Shown one piece after another: positions 9,085 through 18,802 of a DNA stretch of 64,000 nucleotides. A program made the translations under genes and the position numbers. This DNA is from Rhodoferax koreense (lineage in GTDB: Bacteria > Pseudomonadota > Gammaproteobacteria > Burkholderiales > Burkholderiaceae_C): the NCBI RefSeq assembly GCF_001955695.1, contig NZ_CP019236.1, positions 1,488,001 through 1,552,000 of the forward strand. The letters run 5' to 3'. Below the pieces are notes generated by a model that worked only from the letters and a program-made list of their open reading frames with translations, was not told where the DNA came from and did not search any database. Positions within the stretch are counted from its first letter, which is position 1. Each line of letters begins with the position of its first letter.

Positions 9085-9798
9085 TCACTCCGGCTTGGAG
9101 GGGGCTGGTTCTGGCTCGGCGGCCGGCTCCGCCGCCGCTGGCGGTCCAGGGTGCACGGCGGAAGGCTCGCGCGGGTAGGGCGCATGGCGCCAGTGGCGCA
9201 CCATCTTCTGGAAGATCAAGGTGTTCGGAACGTGCAACTGCGTGTTGGGCTCGGCCGCGTCCACGTCGCGCAGCGTGGTGAACAGCATGTCGATGTCGAT
9301 CACCTGGCCCCGCGCGCCGGGTTTTTCGCCGCTGTCGATGATCTCGATGTAGTCGCCGATGCGAAACGGCCGCACGGTGAAGATCAACAGCGCGCAGAAG
9401 AAGTTCGACAGCACGCTCCACACCGCGAAGAAGGCCACCGCGCCCACGGCCGCGAAGCTGGAGAATGCGGTCCACAACACCGTGGCCGACACGCCCAGGC
9501 GTTCCAGGCACATCAGGAAGGCGCCGCCGATGATGAACCAGCGCACCACGCCGCCGATCGGCCGCACCAGCTCCATCGGCAGGTGGTAGAGCCTGGCGGC
9601 GCGGCGCAGCAGCCGGCGCACCGTGTGGTGCAGCAGCATGGCCACCACCACGATCAGCAGGATCTGCAGGCCGGGCACGATGACGTCCAGCCACTCATGC
9701 GCCCACTCGGGGATGTAGGTCCTGTAGCGGTTCAGCCGCGTGCTGTCCGCCAGGGCGCCGATGTTCGCCCCGATGCTCTGCGACCAGGCCAACTTCAA
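9085..9798 (-). CDS. MscS-family mechanosensitive channel, small type
   Basis: Inner-membrane channel of 237 residues. Hydrophobic segments at about 38-60, 85-105 and 108-142 are followed by a short MscS beta domain (RPFRIGDYIEI, then VPNTLIF). The pore helix region is rich in Ala/Gly/Phe (FAAVGAVAFFAVWS), as in MscS TM3. The C terminus is a Pro/Ala/Glu-rich tail and the cytoplasmic cage domain is largely missing, so this is a minimal form. It starts 6 bases after the lysS stop on the same strand, so it is probably cotranscribed with lysS. Confidence 0.88.
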   Translation of the reverse strand: MKLAWSQSIGANIGALADSTRLNRYRTYIPEWAHEWLDVIVPGLQILLIVVVAMLLHHTVRRLLRRAARLYHLPMELVRPIGGVVRWFIIGGAFLMCLERLGVSATVLWTAFSSFAAVGAVAFFAVWSVLSNFFCALLIFTVRPFRIGDYIEIIDSGEKPGARGQVIDIDMLFTTLRDVDAAEPNTQLHVPNTLIFQKMVRHWRHAPYPREPSAVHPGPPAAAEPAAEPEPAPSKPE

Positions 9799-9804
9799 GA
9801 TGCC

Positions 9805-11343
9805 TCAGCCCTCTCGACGCAGCGCCGGGAACAGGATCACGTCGCGGATGCTCGGGCTGTCCGTCAGCAGCATCATCAGCCGGTCGATGCCGATGCCGCA
9901 ACCGCCGGTGGGCGGCATGCCGTATTCGAGCGCACGCACGAAGTCGTGGTCGTAGAACATGGCCTCGTCGTCGCCGCTGTCCTTGGCGGCCACCTGGGCG
10001 TTGAAGCGTGCGGCCTGGTCCTCGGCGTCGTTCAGTTCCGAGAAGCCGTTGCCGAATTCGCGGCCGGTGATGTAGAGCTCGAAGCGTTCCGTCACTTCCG
10101 GGCGCTCGTCGTTGGCGCGCGCCAGCGGTGAGATCTCGGTCGGGTGTTCCATGATGAAGGTCGGCTGCCACAGCTTCTCTTCCACGGTTTCCTCGAAATA
10201 CAGCACCTGCAGGCTGGCCAGCGAGCGGCCGGCGAGCTTGTTCTTGGCCTCGTTCAGGCCGAGCTTCTTGAGCGCATCCGTCAGCCATTGGGCATCGTTC
10301 ACGTGGTCGCCGGCCTCGGTGTATTTGCGGATGGCCTCCACGATGGTGAGCCGCTCGAACGGCTGGCTCAGATCCACCGGCTTGCCCGCGTAGGTGAGCT
10401 GCAGCGAGCCGGTGGCGCGCTGCGCGGCGTCACGGATCAGCTTCTCGGTGTAGTCCATCAGGTCCTGGTAGTTCCAGTAGGCCGCGTAGAACTCCATCAT
10501 GGTGAACTCGGGGTTGTGGCGTACCGAGATGCCTTCGTTGCGGTAGCTGCGGTTGATCTCGAACACGCGGTCGAAACCGCCGACGATCAGCCGCTTCAGG
10601 TAGAGCTCCGGCGCGATGCGCAGGAACATCTCCTGGTCGAGCGCGTTGTGGTGCGTCTTGAACGGCTTGGCGTTGGCGCCGCCCGGGATCGGGTGCAGCA
10701 TCGGTGTTTCGACCTCGAGGAAGTCGTGGCTGACCATGAACTCGCGCAGCGCGCTCACGGCCTTGCTGCGTGCGGCGAAGCGCTGGCGCGCGGACTCGTC
10801 GGTGATCAGGTCCACGTAGCGCTGGCGGTACTTCTGTTCCTGGTCGGCCATGCCGTGGAACTTGTCGGGCAAAGGTCGCAGGCTCTTGGTCAAGAGGCGC
10901 ACGCTGGTGGCGTGGATCGAGAGCTCGCCGGTCTTGGTCTTGAAGACACGGCCTTCGGCGGCCACGATATCGCCCAGGTCCCAGTGCTTGAAGCGGGCGT
11001 AGGTTTCCTCGCCCACGTCGTCGCGCGTCACGTAGAGCTGGATGCGGCCGGTGCTGTCCTGCAACGTGGCGAAACTGGCCTTGCCCATCACGCGCTTGAG
11101 CATCATGCGGCCGGCCACCGACGCCGTGGCGCCGAGCGCCACCAATTCCTCGGCCTCCTTGGCGCCATGCGCCGCCAGCAGCTTGGCCGCGTGGTCGGCC
11201 GGCTTGAAGTCGTTCGGAAAAGCCACGCCCAGCCCATCTACCTGCCGCTGGCGGATCGCCTTGAGTTTTTCGCGGCGCTCGGCGATCAATTGGTTGTCGT
11301 CGGTGGCGGGCGCACTGGCGGGAGATGGGGTTTGTTCAGACAT
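9805..11343 (-). CDS. lysS: Lysyl-tRNA synthetase, class II
   Basis: Charges tRNA-Lys. The 512-residue protein has an N-terminal OB-fold anticodon-binding domain (about 65-165) and a class II catalytic core. Motif 2 is [11 protein letters not shown] with [11 protein letters not shown], and motif 3 is [13 protein letters not shown] near the C terminus. The start codon is ATG 11343. A TAGAAT -10-like hexamer lies upstream on the minus strand at 11395-11400 without a convincing -35. Confidence 0.98.
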   Translation of the reverse strand: MSEQTPSPASAPATDDNQLIAERREKLKAIRQRQVDGLGVAFPNDFKPADHAAKLLAAHGAKEAEELVALGATASVAGRMMLKRVMGKASFATLQDSTGRIQLYVTRDDVGEETYARFKHWDLGDIVAAEGRVFKTKTGELSIHATSVRLLTKSLRPLPDKFHGMADQEQKYRQRYVDLITDESARQRFAARSKAVSALREFMVSHDFLEVETPMLHPIPGGANAKPFKTHHNALDQEMFLRIAPELYLKRLIVGGFDRVFEINRSYRNEGISVRHNPEFTMMEFYAAYWNYQDLMDYTEKLIRDAAQRATGSLQLTYAGKPVDLSQPFERLTIVEAIRKYTEAGDHVNDAQWLTDALKKLGLNEAKNKLAGRSLASLQVLYFEETVEEKLWQPTFIMEHPTEISPLARANDERPEVTERFELYITGREFGNGFSELNDAEDQAARFNAQVAAKDSGDDEAMFYDHDFVRALEYGMPPTGGCGIGIDRLMMLLTDSPSIRDVILFPALRREG

Positions 11344-11440
11344 GGGAAACCGTTCGGGAATGATCAGGATCGGCGAAATTGGCCGGAACCTGCGATTCTA
11401 AGTTTTCCGGCGGGGCGGTTCGGCCCGCTCCAGAGCGGAT

Positions 11441-12406
11441 TTACAAGGGCAGCGTCGGATCGAGCTCGTGCCGCACCATGGCCCGCGCCACGTCGTGCAT
11501 GTTCATCGTCGCCTTCCAGCCGAGGTGCGCGTGGGCCTTGGACGCATCGCCACGGCTGTGGCGGATTTCCGTCGGACGGAAAAACTGCGCGTCCTGTACC
11601 ACATGGGCCTGCCAGTCGAGCCCGACCTCGGCGAACGCCGCGGCCACGAATTCCTGCAAGGAGCTCGACACGCCTGTAGCGATGACGAAGTCCTGTGGCT
11701 TGTCGAGTTGGAGCATGCGCCACATCGCGTCCACGTATTCCGGGCTCCAACCCCAGTCGCGCCGGATGCCGAGGTCGCCCAGCACCAGTTTTTCGGTCGC
11801 GCGGCGCGCGATGCGCACCGCGCCCTGCGCGATCTTGCGCGTGACGAAACGCGAAGGCCGTAAGGCGGATTCGTGGTTGAACAGAATGCCGTTGCAAGCG
11901 TACAGGCCGTAGGCGTCGCGGTAGTTCACCACCAGCCAGTGGGCGGTGGACTTGGCCACGGCGTAGGGGCTGCGCGGCTCGAAATGCGTGGTTTCGGTAG
12001 CGGCGATTTCGCCGACATCGCCGAAACATTCGCTCGAGCCGGCCTGGTAGAAGCGGATCGGCGCCCGGAGAAATCGGATGACTTCCAGCAGGTTGAGCGT
12101 GGCCGTGGCGATGCTTTCGAGCGCCTCGGTCGGTTGTTCGAAGGACAGGCCGACCGACGTCTGGCCCGCCAGGTTGTAGACCTCGTCAGGCTGACTCTTG
12201 GTCAGCGCCTGCAACACGCTTCGGAAGTCGTTCGTGGCCATCGACAGCGTGGTCACACGCTCGCGGATACCGAGCCTGCGCAGGTTGTCGAAAGTCGCCA
12301 ACTGTGCGTCGCGCGAGGTGCCCCAGACTTCGTAGCCCTTGTCGAGTAGGTGACGTGCCAAGTAGGCGCCGTCTTGGCCACCGATGCCGCAGATGAGGGC
12401 TTTCAT
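11441..12406 (-). CDS. gmd: GDP-mannose 4,6-dehydratase
   Basis: Converts GDP-mannose to GDP-4-keto-6-deoxymannose, precursor of GDP-L-fucose, GDP-D-rhamnose and related sugars. It is an extended SDR enzyme: NADP-binding GIGGQDGAYL at residues 7-16, SSE at 124-126 and Tyr148-x3-Lys152. GILFNHES, FVTRKI and DFVIATG are typical of the Gmd family. At 321 residues it is shorter than E. coli Gmd (373); the loss seems spread over loops. No GDP-fucose synthase (fcl) or Rmd gene is adjacent. It opens the polysaccharide locus and lies downstream of the sugar transferase on the same strand. Confidence 0.9.
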   Translation of the reverse strand: MKALICGIGGQDGAYLARHLLDKGYEVWGTSRDAQLATFDNLRRLGIRERVTTLSMATNDFRSVLQALTKSQPDEVYNLAGQTSVGLSFEQPTEALESIATATLNLLEVIRFLRAPIRFYQAGSSECFGDVGEIAATETTHFEPRSPYAVAKSTAHWLVVNYRDAYGLYACNGILFNHESALRPSRFVTRKIAQGAVRIARRATEKLVLGDLGIRRDWGWSPEYVDAMWRMLQLDKPQDFVIATGVSSSLQEFVAAAFAEVGLDWQAHVVQDAQFFRPTEIRHSRGDASKAHAHLGWKATMNMHDVARAMVRHELDPTLPL

Positions 12407-12609
12407 CTGGTGATTTCGATGACGTTAAAACGACGCCGCGCGCTGCACCGGCGAGCATCGTCATGACAAGAGAGGTCAAAAATATTGCCGGGCACGGACG
12501 TTCTCCAAAAAGTAACGGCTTGGAGGCAAGCAGTTTGCTGGCTGGTATGTTAAGGCGTTATCCGACCTGTCACGCCGCTGGCTCACGTGACCGCTATTGC
12601 ACTCGATGC

Positions 12610-13173
12610 TCAATGCGAAACACCTTGCCGCCGCAGGACGCTCTGCGCAGTCAGAAACAAGATTTTGAGGTCCATCCACAACGAATGATGCTTCAGGTAA
12701 TAAGAGTCGAGTGCGACCTTCGCCGGAATTGACAAATCGTCCCGCCCGTTGATTTGAGCCCAGCCCGTGAGGCCTGGCGTCAGCGTTTGTATGCCGTACT
12801 GGTTCCGTAGGGCGATCAGATCCTGCTGGTTGAACAACGCCGGCCGCGGTCCGACAAAACTCATGTCGCCCTTGAGGATGCTCCACAACTGCGGCAATTC
12901 GTCGAGGCTGCTTCTGCGCAGGAAGCTGCCGATAGGCGTGAGGTAGCTCTCCGGTTTTGCCAGAAGATGAGTGGCGACTTCGGGTGTGTCGATGCGCATG
13001 CTGCGGAACTTGGGCATGCGGAAGATACGGTTGTGGCGGCCGATGCGGTTGGACCAATATAGGACTGGGCCGGGGGATGTGAGGCGGACAAGCAGGGCTA
13101 GCAACAGCATCGGTAACACCAGTACGAGCAGGGCAAGAAACGCGAGCAGGAAATCCATCAGGCGCTTGCTCAT
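12610..13173 (-). CDS. Short phosphoglycosyl transferase (PglC/WreU type)
   Basis: Initiates glycan assembly by moving a sugar 1-phosphate from a UDP-sugar to undecaprenyl phosphate. The 187-residue protein is the minimal monotopic form. One hydrophobic re-entrant helix (residues 7-30) is followed by the catalytic domain with [17 protein letters not shown] and the Asp91-Glu92 pair in [10 protein letters not shown], then SFVGPRP. It lacks the N-terminal membrane domain of WbaP/WcaJ. The start overlaps the stop of the reductase gene (ATGA), so the two are coupled. Together with the WbpM-like gene this suggests a 6-deoxy-HexNAc, such as QuiNAc, as the first sugar (inference). Confidence 0.9.
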   Translation of the reverse strand: MSKRLMDFLLAFLALLVLVLPMLLLALLVRLTSPGPVLYWSNRIGRHNRIFRMPKFRSMRIDTPEVATHLLAKPESYLTPIGSFLRRSSLDELPQLWSILKGDMSFVGPRPALFNQQDLIALRNQYGIQTLTPGLTGWAQINGRDDLSIPAKVALDSYYLKHHSLWMDLKILFLTAQSVLRRQGVSH

Positions 13174-14174
13174 CGGGTTACACCCTCAACGGCCCGGCGC
13201 AATCCTTCGTCTAGGCCAATGGGCGGCGTCCAATCCAGCAGCGAACGTGCTTTGGAGATATCTACCTGCAAACTTTCGCACAACCGCTGCGCTTGGGCGC
13301 GGCGGCCGAGGAAACTGGCCGCTGCGGTCAGGATGCCAGGCGGCACCGCAAAAAGTCGCGCCGGCCGGTGCATCGCTTGAGCTAGCCGCCGCACGAGATC
13401 GGCCGTCGCGACGTCTTCTCCGTCGCTAACAAGGAAGGTTTGACCGGCCGCTGCCGGGTGCACCATGCACGTTGCGATGAAATCGACCAGATTGTCCAGT
13501 GCGACCAAGCTTCGGCGGTTTTGCACCGCGGCGAGCGGTAGCGGCGCACCTCTGGCCACCGCCTTCATCAAACTGGCGAAATTGGCACGCACCCCAGGGC
13601 CGTACACCAGTGGCGGGCGGACGACCACCAGTTGCATGCCGGTTTGTGCCTCGATCTTTGCCAAGCCTTTCTCGGCCTCGTATTTGCTGATGGCGTAAGC
13701 GTCCTCAGGCCGTGGAGCGCTGTCCTCAAAGAACGGCCGATGAGGCGCAGTACGTTCGCCGTTGACCTTGACCGAACTGACGTACACGAATCTTTCGACA
13801 CCGGCTACTGCAGCCTGACGCGCCAGATGCAGAGTGGCTTCGACGTTGGTGCGGCGAAACAACGAGATAGTGTCGGCGCTCGGCATTTCGTACATCACAT
13901 GGACGCGCGCGGCGGCATGCACCACAGACTGCACACCGGACAGCGCTGTAGACCAGTCGGTTGTGCCATCGATGTCCCCTACCTCGAAGATTTGCACTCC
14001 TGTGCCAGAGGCAACGGTTGCCAAGGTCGAAATGTCGCGTACAGTGCCGATCAACTTCTGTGTTCCCAGCATCCGCAAGTGCCGAAGCAGGGCGGATCCG
14101 AGGAAACCATTGGCACCCGAGACGAGGCAGGCGCCCAGGTTCCGTCTCTTATGCATGGATTGGTGCCACATCAT
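13170..14174 (-). CDS. NAD-dependent sugar epimerase/reductase, WbpV/WreQ-like
   Basis: Extended SDR protein acting on a nucleotide sugar. VSGANGFLGSAL is the cofactor-binding loop; YVSSVKVNGE followed by DAYAISKYEAEK holds the catalytic Ser and Tyr-x3-Lys. The SSVKVNGE wording and adjacency to a PglC-like transferase resemble WbpV/WreQ, which reduce UDP-4-keto-6-deoxy-GlcNAc to UDP-QuiNAc; a UDP-sugar 4-epimerase is the alternative. The frame is open to an ATG at 14219, but that ATG sits in a TACAAT hexamer that looks like a -10 box. I therefore prefer ATG 14174 (334 residues). It diverges from the GT4 gene. Confidence 0.82.
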   Translation of the reverse strand: MMWHQSMHKRRNLGACLVSGANGFLGSALLRHLRMLGTQKLIGTVRDISTLATVASGTGVQIFEVGDIDGTTDWSTALSGVQSVVHAAARVHVMYEMPSADTISLFRRTNVEATLHLARQAAVAGVERFVYVSSVKVNGERTAPHRPFFEDSAPRPEDAYAISKYEAEKGLAKIEAQTGMQLVVVRPPLVYGPGVRANFASLMKAVARGAPLPLAAVQNRRSLVALDNLVDFIATCMVHPAAAGQTFLVSDGEDVATADLVRRLAQAMHRPARLFAVPPGILTAAASFLGRRAQAQRLCESLQVDISKARSLLDWTPPIGLDEGLRRAVEGVTR

Positions 14175-14250
14175 CGACAGGCTTCTTTCATCTAAACTTA
14201 TTGAGCGCCGGCAGCACATTGTAGAAAGCCGACGCTAACTCTGAGCCTGC

Positions 14251-15375
14251 ATGGCGACTTTGCTTTATTTCATTTCCGAAGACTGGTTCTTTTGTTCGCA
14301 TTTCATGGCGAGAGCGAAGGCTGCGCAGGCACAGGGCTTCGACATTCTGGTGCTGACGCGTGAGCGCACACATGGGCAGCAGATTCGCGATGCCGGTTTT
14401 GGTTTGCTGCACCTCGAAATGGAGCGCAGCAGCACCCGATTTTTCAAGGAGCTCGGCGTGTTGCGGCAAGTCTGGCGTTGCTATCGTCAGCAGCGACCGA
14501 GCCTTGTGCACCAAGTTGCGCTGAAGCCCATCATCTACGGTAGCCTAGCGGCACGCTGTCTTGGTCTGCGCGCCATCGTCAATGCGCCTGTGGGTATGGG
14601 TTATGTCTTCACCGCGCAGGGTTCGCAAGGGCGCTGGCTTCGCAGGACTGTGAGCCTGCTGTTGCGTGGGCTGATGAACCCGCCGGGAAGCAAGGTGGTT
14701 TTCGAAAACGAAGAAGATCAGGCGGACAGCATCCAGAGCGGCAGCGTACGTCCGTGCGACGCCGTGCTCATTCCAGGTGCTGGCGTCGACACAGAGGTTT
14801 TTGCTCCATCTGATGTGCGTGGCGAAGTTCCCATTGTCGTGATGGGTGCCCGCATGCTGCGCGACAAGGGTGTGCGCGAGTACGTCGATGCGGCGCGCAT
14901 GTTGGCCCAGCGTGGCGTTCGGGCCCGCTTCTGGCTGGTGGGGGCGCCAGACCCCGGCAATCCTTCGTCCTTTTCCGACGCGGAGTTGCAAGCCTGGCAT
15001 GACGAGGGTGTGGTGGAGTGGCTCGGTCATCGTGACGATATGGCTAATGTGTTGCGCCAATGCCAGATAGCCTGCCTGCCTTCCTACCGAGAAGGCCTGC
15101 CGAAGTTCCTGATCGAGGCCATGTCTTGCGGGTTGCCGATGGTGGCGACCGACGTGACCGGATGTCGGCAACTCGTGTTGCATGAACAGACTGGTCTGCT
15201 GGTGCCGGTGCGCGATGCCGCTGGGTTGGCCGAGGCCATCGGCCGGCTTCTGGACAGCGCGACCGATCGGGTGCGCATGGGCGCCTTGGGGCGCCGGTTT
15301 GCCGAGGTGGAGTTCTCCATGGGACGCATCAACGGGTTGACCACCGCCCTGTACCGGACAATGGTGGATGCTTAA
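14251..15375 (+). CDS. Glycosyltransferase family 4 (GT-B fold)
   Basis: Transfers a sugar from a nucleotide donor during repeat-unit assembly on the inner leaflet. The 374-residue protein has the two Rossmann-like domains of GT-B enzymes. The C-terminal donor site shows GARMLRDKGVREYVDAA and the E-x7-E motif in PSYREGLPKFLIEAMSCG (two Glu eight residues apart). The N terminus YFISEDWFFCSHFMARA resembles WbpT/WbuB-like GT4 enzymes of O-antigen loci. Donor and acceptor cannot be read from sequence. It is the first gene of the plus-strand operon; the flippase start overlaps its end. Confidence 0.88.
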   Translation: MATLLYFISEDWFFCSHFMARAKAAQAQGFDILVLTRERTHGQQIRDAGFGLLHLEMERSSTRFFKELGVLRQVWRCYRQQRPSLVHQVALKPIIYGSLAARCLGLRAIVNAPVGMGYVFTAQGSQGRWLRRTVSLLLRGLMNPPGSKVVFENEEDQADSIQSGSVRPCDAVLIPGAGVDTEVFAPSDVRGEVPIVVMGARMLRDKGVREYVDAARMLAQRGVRARFWLVGAPDPGNPSSFSDAELQAWHDEGVVEWLGHRDDMANVLRQCQIACLPSYREGLPKFLIEAMSCGLPMVATDVTGCRQLVLHEQTGLLVPVRDAAGLAEAIGRLLDSATDRVRMGALGRRFAEVEFSMGRINGLTTALYRTMVDA

Positions 15376-16951
15376 TCGCGAGGCTGAAGGTGGGTTGCGG
15401 GCGCAACCCGCCGGCTGTCGTCGCGTTGCGTCTGGTTCCATGACCAATTTTCAGAAATCCACGCGCCTGCACATCCTCGCGAACTACATCGGCCAAGGAT
15501 GGTCCGGTCTGATGGCCATCGTGTTTCTCCCGGTCTACATCCGATTTCTCGGACTTGAAGGCTATGGATTGGTCGGTGTACTGATGTTCATGCAGACTTG
15601 GTTCACGTTGCTCGACTTCGGTATCACGCCCACCATCAACCGTGAAATGGCGCGGTTTTCAGCCGGAGAACGTGGAGCGCAGAATACGCGTGACCTATTT
15701 AGAACAATCGAGTGGATCGTCGGCGGCATCGGCATGGCCATTGCGGTTGCGGTTTGGTTATCCTCACAATGGATCGCCAGCGACTGGCTTAAGTTGCGAA
15801 CGCTCGACGTGTCCGAGGTGGCCCGTGCGATCACGTTGATCGGCGCACTGGTTGCATTGCGTTTCGTCGAAGGCATTTACCGTGGTGCCATGCTCGGTCT
15901 TCACCAGCATGTCTGGCTAAATGCCGCTACGACGCTGCTGTCGACCTTGCGATGGGGCGGGGCGGCATTGCTGCTCGCTGTATGGGCTCCGAGCCTTGTT
16001 CTGTTTTTTGGCTGGCAGATGCTGGTGTCCGCAGCGACGATTGCCAGCTTCGGTTGGAAAATCAATAGCGAGCTTCCAGGCGGCGCAGCACCCGGCCGAT
16101 TTTCGAAGAGGGAGATTGCCAGCGTATGGAGATTTGCTGGTGGTTCAATGCTTGCCACCAGTCTGGCAGTGTTGTTGACGCAGTTGGACAAACTGATGTT
16201 GTCCCGACTGTCCACGCTTGAAACCTTTGGTTATTACACCGCCGCGTGGACGGTGGCTGCGGGCTTGTATCAGTTGATCATTCCAATCACCCAGGTCTAC
16301 TTTCCCAAGTTCACCAGTCTCGCCGCTAGCCCTAAATCCAGCGACCTGGGAGAAGCCTTTCACCAGGCCGCGCAGTTTCTGACCTGGGTCTTGCTGCCGC
16401 CAGCCAGCATGCTGATCTTTTTCAGTGGCGCCATCCTGCAACACTGGACGCGCGATCCCGTGCTGACTACCACCGCCACGCCTCTGGTGTCGCTGTTTGC
16501 ACTGGGTGTGATACTGAACGGATTTTTGTATATACCGCACATCTTTGCACTCTCGACGGGGTGGACGCGTTTCGGGGTCGGCATGAACGGTTTGTCGCTG
16601 CTGGTTTTCAGTCCGATCCTGGCTGCATCGATCCACTACCATGGCGCCATCGGTGCTGCATCCGTTTGGGCGGCGATCCATGCGGTGGGTTTTTTGATTG
16701 GCATGCAATTCTTCTTTCGTCACCTTCTTCGGAAAGAGAAATGGCGGTGGTACCTGTGGGACATCGGGCTACCGGTCGCGGTCGCGTCGGCTGTATCTTT
16801 GCTGTTCCGATGGGTTTTCAAAGATACGACGATATCTGTGATCCAACTGTTTCTGATTTATGCGGTGACCGTGTTCGGCGTCAGTATGGTCGTTCCGCGC
16901 ATCAGGCAGTTTGCGCTCGACCTGATTGTGGGGTTCAAAACACATGCCTGA
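15368..16951 (+). CDS. wzx: Lipid-linked oligosaccharide flippase (Wzx family)
   Basis: Polytopic inner-membrane protein of the MOP exporter superfamily that flips undecaprenyl-linked repeat units to the periplasm. It has about 12-14 hydrophobic helices; the N-terminal helix region ANYIGQGWSGLMAIVFLPVYI and LTQLDKLMLSRL are typical of Wzx. ATG 15368 overlaps the previous gene by 8 bases (527 residues). ATG 15440 is an alternative start that removes 24 residues with no family resemblance. Codon use is visibly more AT-rich than in flanking housekeeping genes. No Wzy polymerase follows. Confidence 0.88.
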   Translation: MLNREAEGGLRAQPAGCRRVASGSMTNFQKSTRLHILANYIGQGWSGLMAIVFLPVYIRFLGLEGYGLVGVLMFMQTWFTLLDFGITPTINREMARFSAGERGAQNTRDLFRTIEWIVGGIGMAIAVAVWLSSQWIASDWLKLRTLDVSEVARAITLIGALVALRFVEGIYRGAMLGLHQHVWLNAATTLLSTLRWGGAALLLAVWAPSLVLFFGWQMLVSAATIASFGWKINSELPGGAAPGRFSKREIASVWRFAGGSMLATSLAVLLTQLDKLMLSRLSTLETFGYYTAAWTVAAGLYQLIIPITQVYFPKFTSLAASPKSSDLGEAFHQAAQFLTWVLLPPASMLIFFSGAILQHWTRDPVLTTTATPLVSLFALGVILNGFLYIPHIFALSTGWTRFGVGMNGLSLLVFSPILAASIHYHGAIGAASVWAAIHAVGFLIGMQFFFRHLLRKEKWRWYLWDIGLPVAVASAVSLLFRWVFKDTTISVIQLFLIYAVTVFGVSMVVPRIRQFALDLIVGFKTHA

Positions 16952-17843
16952 AATCTTTAAGAGCTCGCCGCCCATGGTCAGCATTGGAATGCCGGTGTTC
17001 AACGGTGGGCGCTACATCCGCGAGGCGTTGGAATCGCTTCTGCGCCAATCGCACATCAATTTCGAACTGATCATTTCGGACAATGCATCGACCGACAACA
17101 CCGCAAATCTGTGCCGCGAATTTGCTGCGCGTGATGCTCGGGTTCGTTATGTCCGGCAAGCCTCGAATATCGGTGCCCTGGGTAACTTTCAGTACCTACT
17201 GGATCAGGCAACTGGCCAATATTTCATGTGGGCCGCGTGCGACGATTACTGGGACGACCGATGGATCGAGACCCTGTTGCATGTTGTGCAGACGGGGGCC
17301 GTGCAGGCGGCATTCGGGCGCGTCCTTCAAGTGGATGGCCGGTCTCTGCCCATCGAGCATATCGTCAATCGGCAGACATTCCGTTATGACGAGCCCCTGA
17401 TGTGGCGCAGGCTTAAATTTTTTTTGGACTTCGAGGGGTGCGGCAAAGCCAACCTCTTCTATTCGTTGTTTGAAAGAAAATTTATGGCCGAACTGCCTAT
17501 ACAAAGTTATGGGCACGACTATCACATGATCTTCGATTTTCTGCGCCGGGGTTGCATTGCTGGTACGCCGTCGGTGGTACTCCACAAAAGAATCCACGAC
17601 GACGCGGCGAGCACGCTCGAAATCAACCAGGAACGTGGCATCGGACAGAAGATTTTTCAGCGCGTCCTATTTCCGGTCGATCGCAAGATCATTGCCGGGT
17701 ACCTCAAGCTCGCCAGTTTTTCCGAGGTTTTCCTGCTGCTCCTTGCGACGCCGGTTAAATACACCATCGCCTACAGGCATATGTTTCGCCGACTAAGGCA
17801 CGCATTACCACATGGGTCTCGCAAGAGACCCGTCAACTCTTGA
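16944..17843 (+). CDS. Glycosyltransferase family 2
   Basis: GT-A fold transferase of 299 residues. The N-terminal domain shows VSIGMPVFNGGRYIREAL, then IISDNASTDNT (nucleotide binding) and the metal-binding acidic motif in AACDDYWDD. The C-terminal part has basic and hydrophobic residues, as in enzymes acting on lipid-linked acceptors. I chose ATG 16944, which overlaps the wzx stop by 8 bases; a TTG six codons upstream is also in frame. The sugar specificity is not readable. Its stop overlaps the next gene start. Confidence 0.87.
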   Translation: MPEIFKSSPPMVSIGMPVFNGGRYIREALESLLRQSHINFELIISDNASTDNTANLCREFAARDARVRYVRQASNIGALGNFQYLLDQATGQYFMWAACDDYWDDRWIETLLHVVQTGAVQAAFGRVLQVDGRSLPIEHIVNRQTFRYDEPLMWRRLKFFLDFEGCGKANLFYSLFERKFMAELPIQSYGHDYHMIFDFLRRGCIAGTPSVVLHKRIHDDAASTLEINQERGIGQKIFQRVLFPVDRKIIAGYLKLASFSEVFLLLLATPVKYTIAYRHMFRRLRHALPHGSRKRPVNS

Positions 17844-18802
17844 AGACAGGCACTACCCCCCTTTCGGTGGATCGAGGTATCGCCCTCGATCACTGGTCGT
17901 CGGACAGCGTCACCGGCATTGAGATCCCGTTGGTCAGTGTGGTGATGCCGGTGCGTAATGGCGGGGCACATCTGAAATCGGCCGTTCTGTCCGTGGTGTG
18001 TCAGACTTTTCGAGATTGGGAAATGCTGGTGATTGACGATGGCTCGAGCGACAGTGCTGTCGAGCAGATCGTGGCAATGCAAGACCCGCGCATTCGTGTG
18101 ATCCGGCACGGCCTGAGTTGCGGCATTGCCGTCCGTCTTAATGAAGGCATAGCCATCTCTCGTGGGCGGTATGTGGCACGCATGGATGCCGACGACATCG
18201 CGTTTCCAACGCGTTTCACTAAACAACTTGAGTTGCTGTCGCATGACGAGCGGTTGGACTTGGTGGGCGTGGCGATTGCAGCCATTGATGATAACGACAA
18301 ACTCGTCGGCATACCGCCTTGCGAATTTGAGCACGAGAAGATTTGTGCTCGGCCATGGCGAGGTTTTCATCTAGCACACCCAGGCTGGATGGGGCGGACC
18401 TCGTGGTTTCGTGCAAACCTTTATCGCGAACCTGCGCCTTATGCTTGCGAAGATCAGGAGCTACTGCTGCGCACCTACACGCACAGTCGCTTTGCTTGCG
18501 TACCGGAGATCCTGCTCGGCTACCGTCTGCGTCATCATGTCGATTGGTCGAAGCTTGCACGCACCCGCCGTGCGGTACTGCAGTTCCAGCTTAGGCATTT
18601 TGCATCGGTTCAAGCTTGGCGTGACGCCGGTCTTGCGCTGGCTTGTTATGGCTTGCGCTCGTGGCGTGATGCGTGGACACGATGGCGCGGTCAGAATTTC
18701 TTTCCAGGTGCGGGCGTTGCGAGGTCCGAGCAGCTTGCCAATGAATGGGGAGAGGTTCTGAGGACATTGCATCAGGTCGCGCTGTCCGGGAGAAAGCCAT
18801 GA
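17840..18802 (+). CDS. Glycosyltransferase family 2
   Basis: Second GT2 enzyme of the locus (320 residues): VSVVMPVRNGGAHLKSAVLS, VIDDGSSD and the metal-binding RMDADDIAFP motif are all present. An N-terminal extension of about 30 residues precedes the GT-A fold. No ATG lies before the conserved core. The start is taken as TTG 17840, which overlaps the upstream stop as TTGA; GTG 17867 is possible. It differs clearly from its neighbour beyond the core motifs, so it is probably not a recent duplicate. The fucosyltransferase start overlaps its stop (ATGA). Confidence 0.85.
   Translation: MKTGTTPLSVDRGIALDHWSSDSVTGIEIPLVSVVMPVRNGGAHLKSAVLSVVCQTFRDWEMLVIDDGSSDSAVEQIVAMQDPRIRVIRHGLSCGIAVRLNEGIAISRGRYVARMDADDIAFPTRFTKQLELLSHDERLDLVGVAIAAIDDNDKLVGIPPCEFEHEKICARPWRGFHLAHPGWMGRTSWFRANLYREPAPYACEDQELLLRTYTHSRFACVPEILLGYRLRHHVDWSKLARTRRAVLQFQLRHFASVQAWRDAGLALACYGLRSWRDAWTRWRGQNFFPGAGVARSEQLANEWGEVLRTLHQVALSGRKP

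Noticed and set aside
12463..12732. Small plus-strand gene between gmd and the sugar transferase
   Set aside because: It overlaps the 3' end of the transferase gene on the other strand, has no ribosome site and no conserved features.
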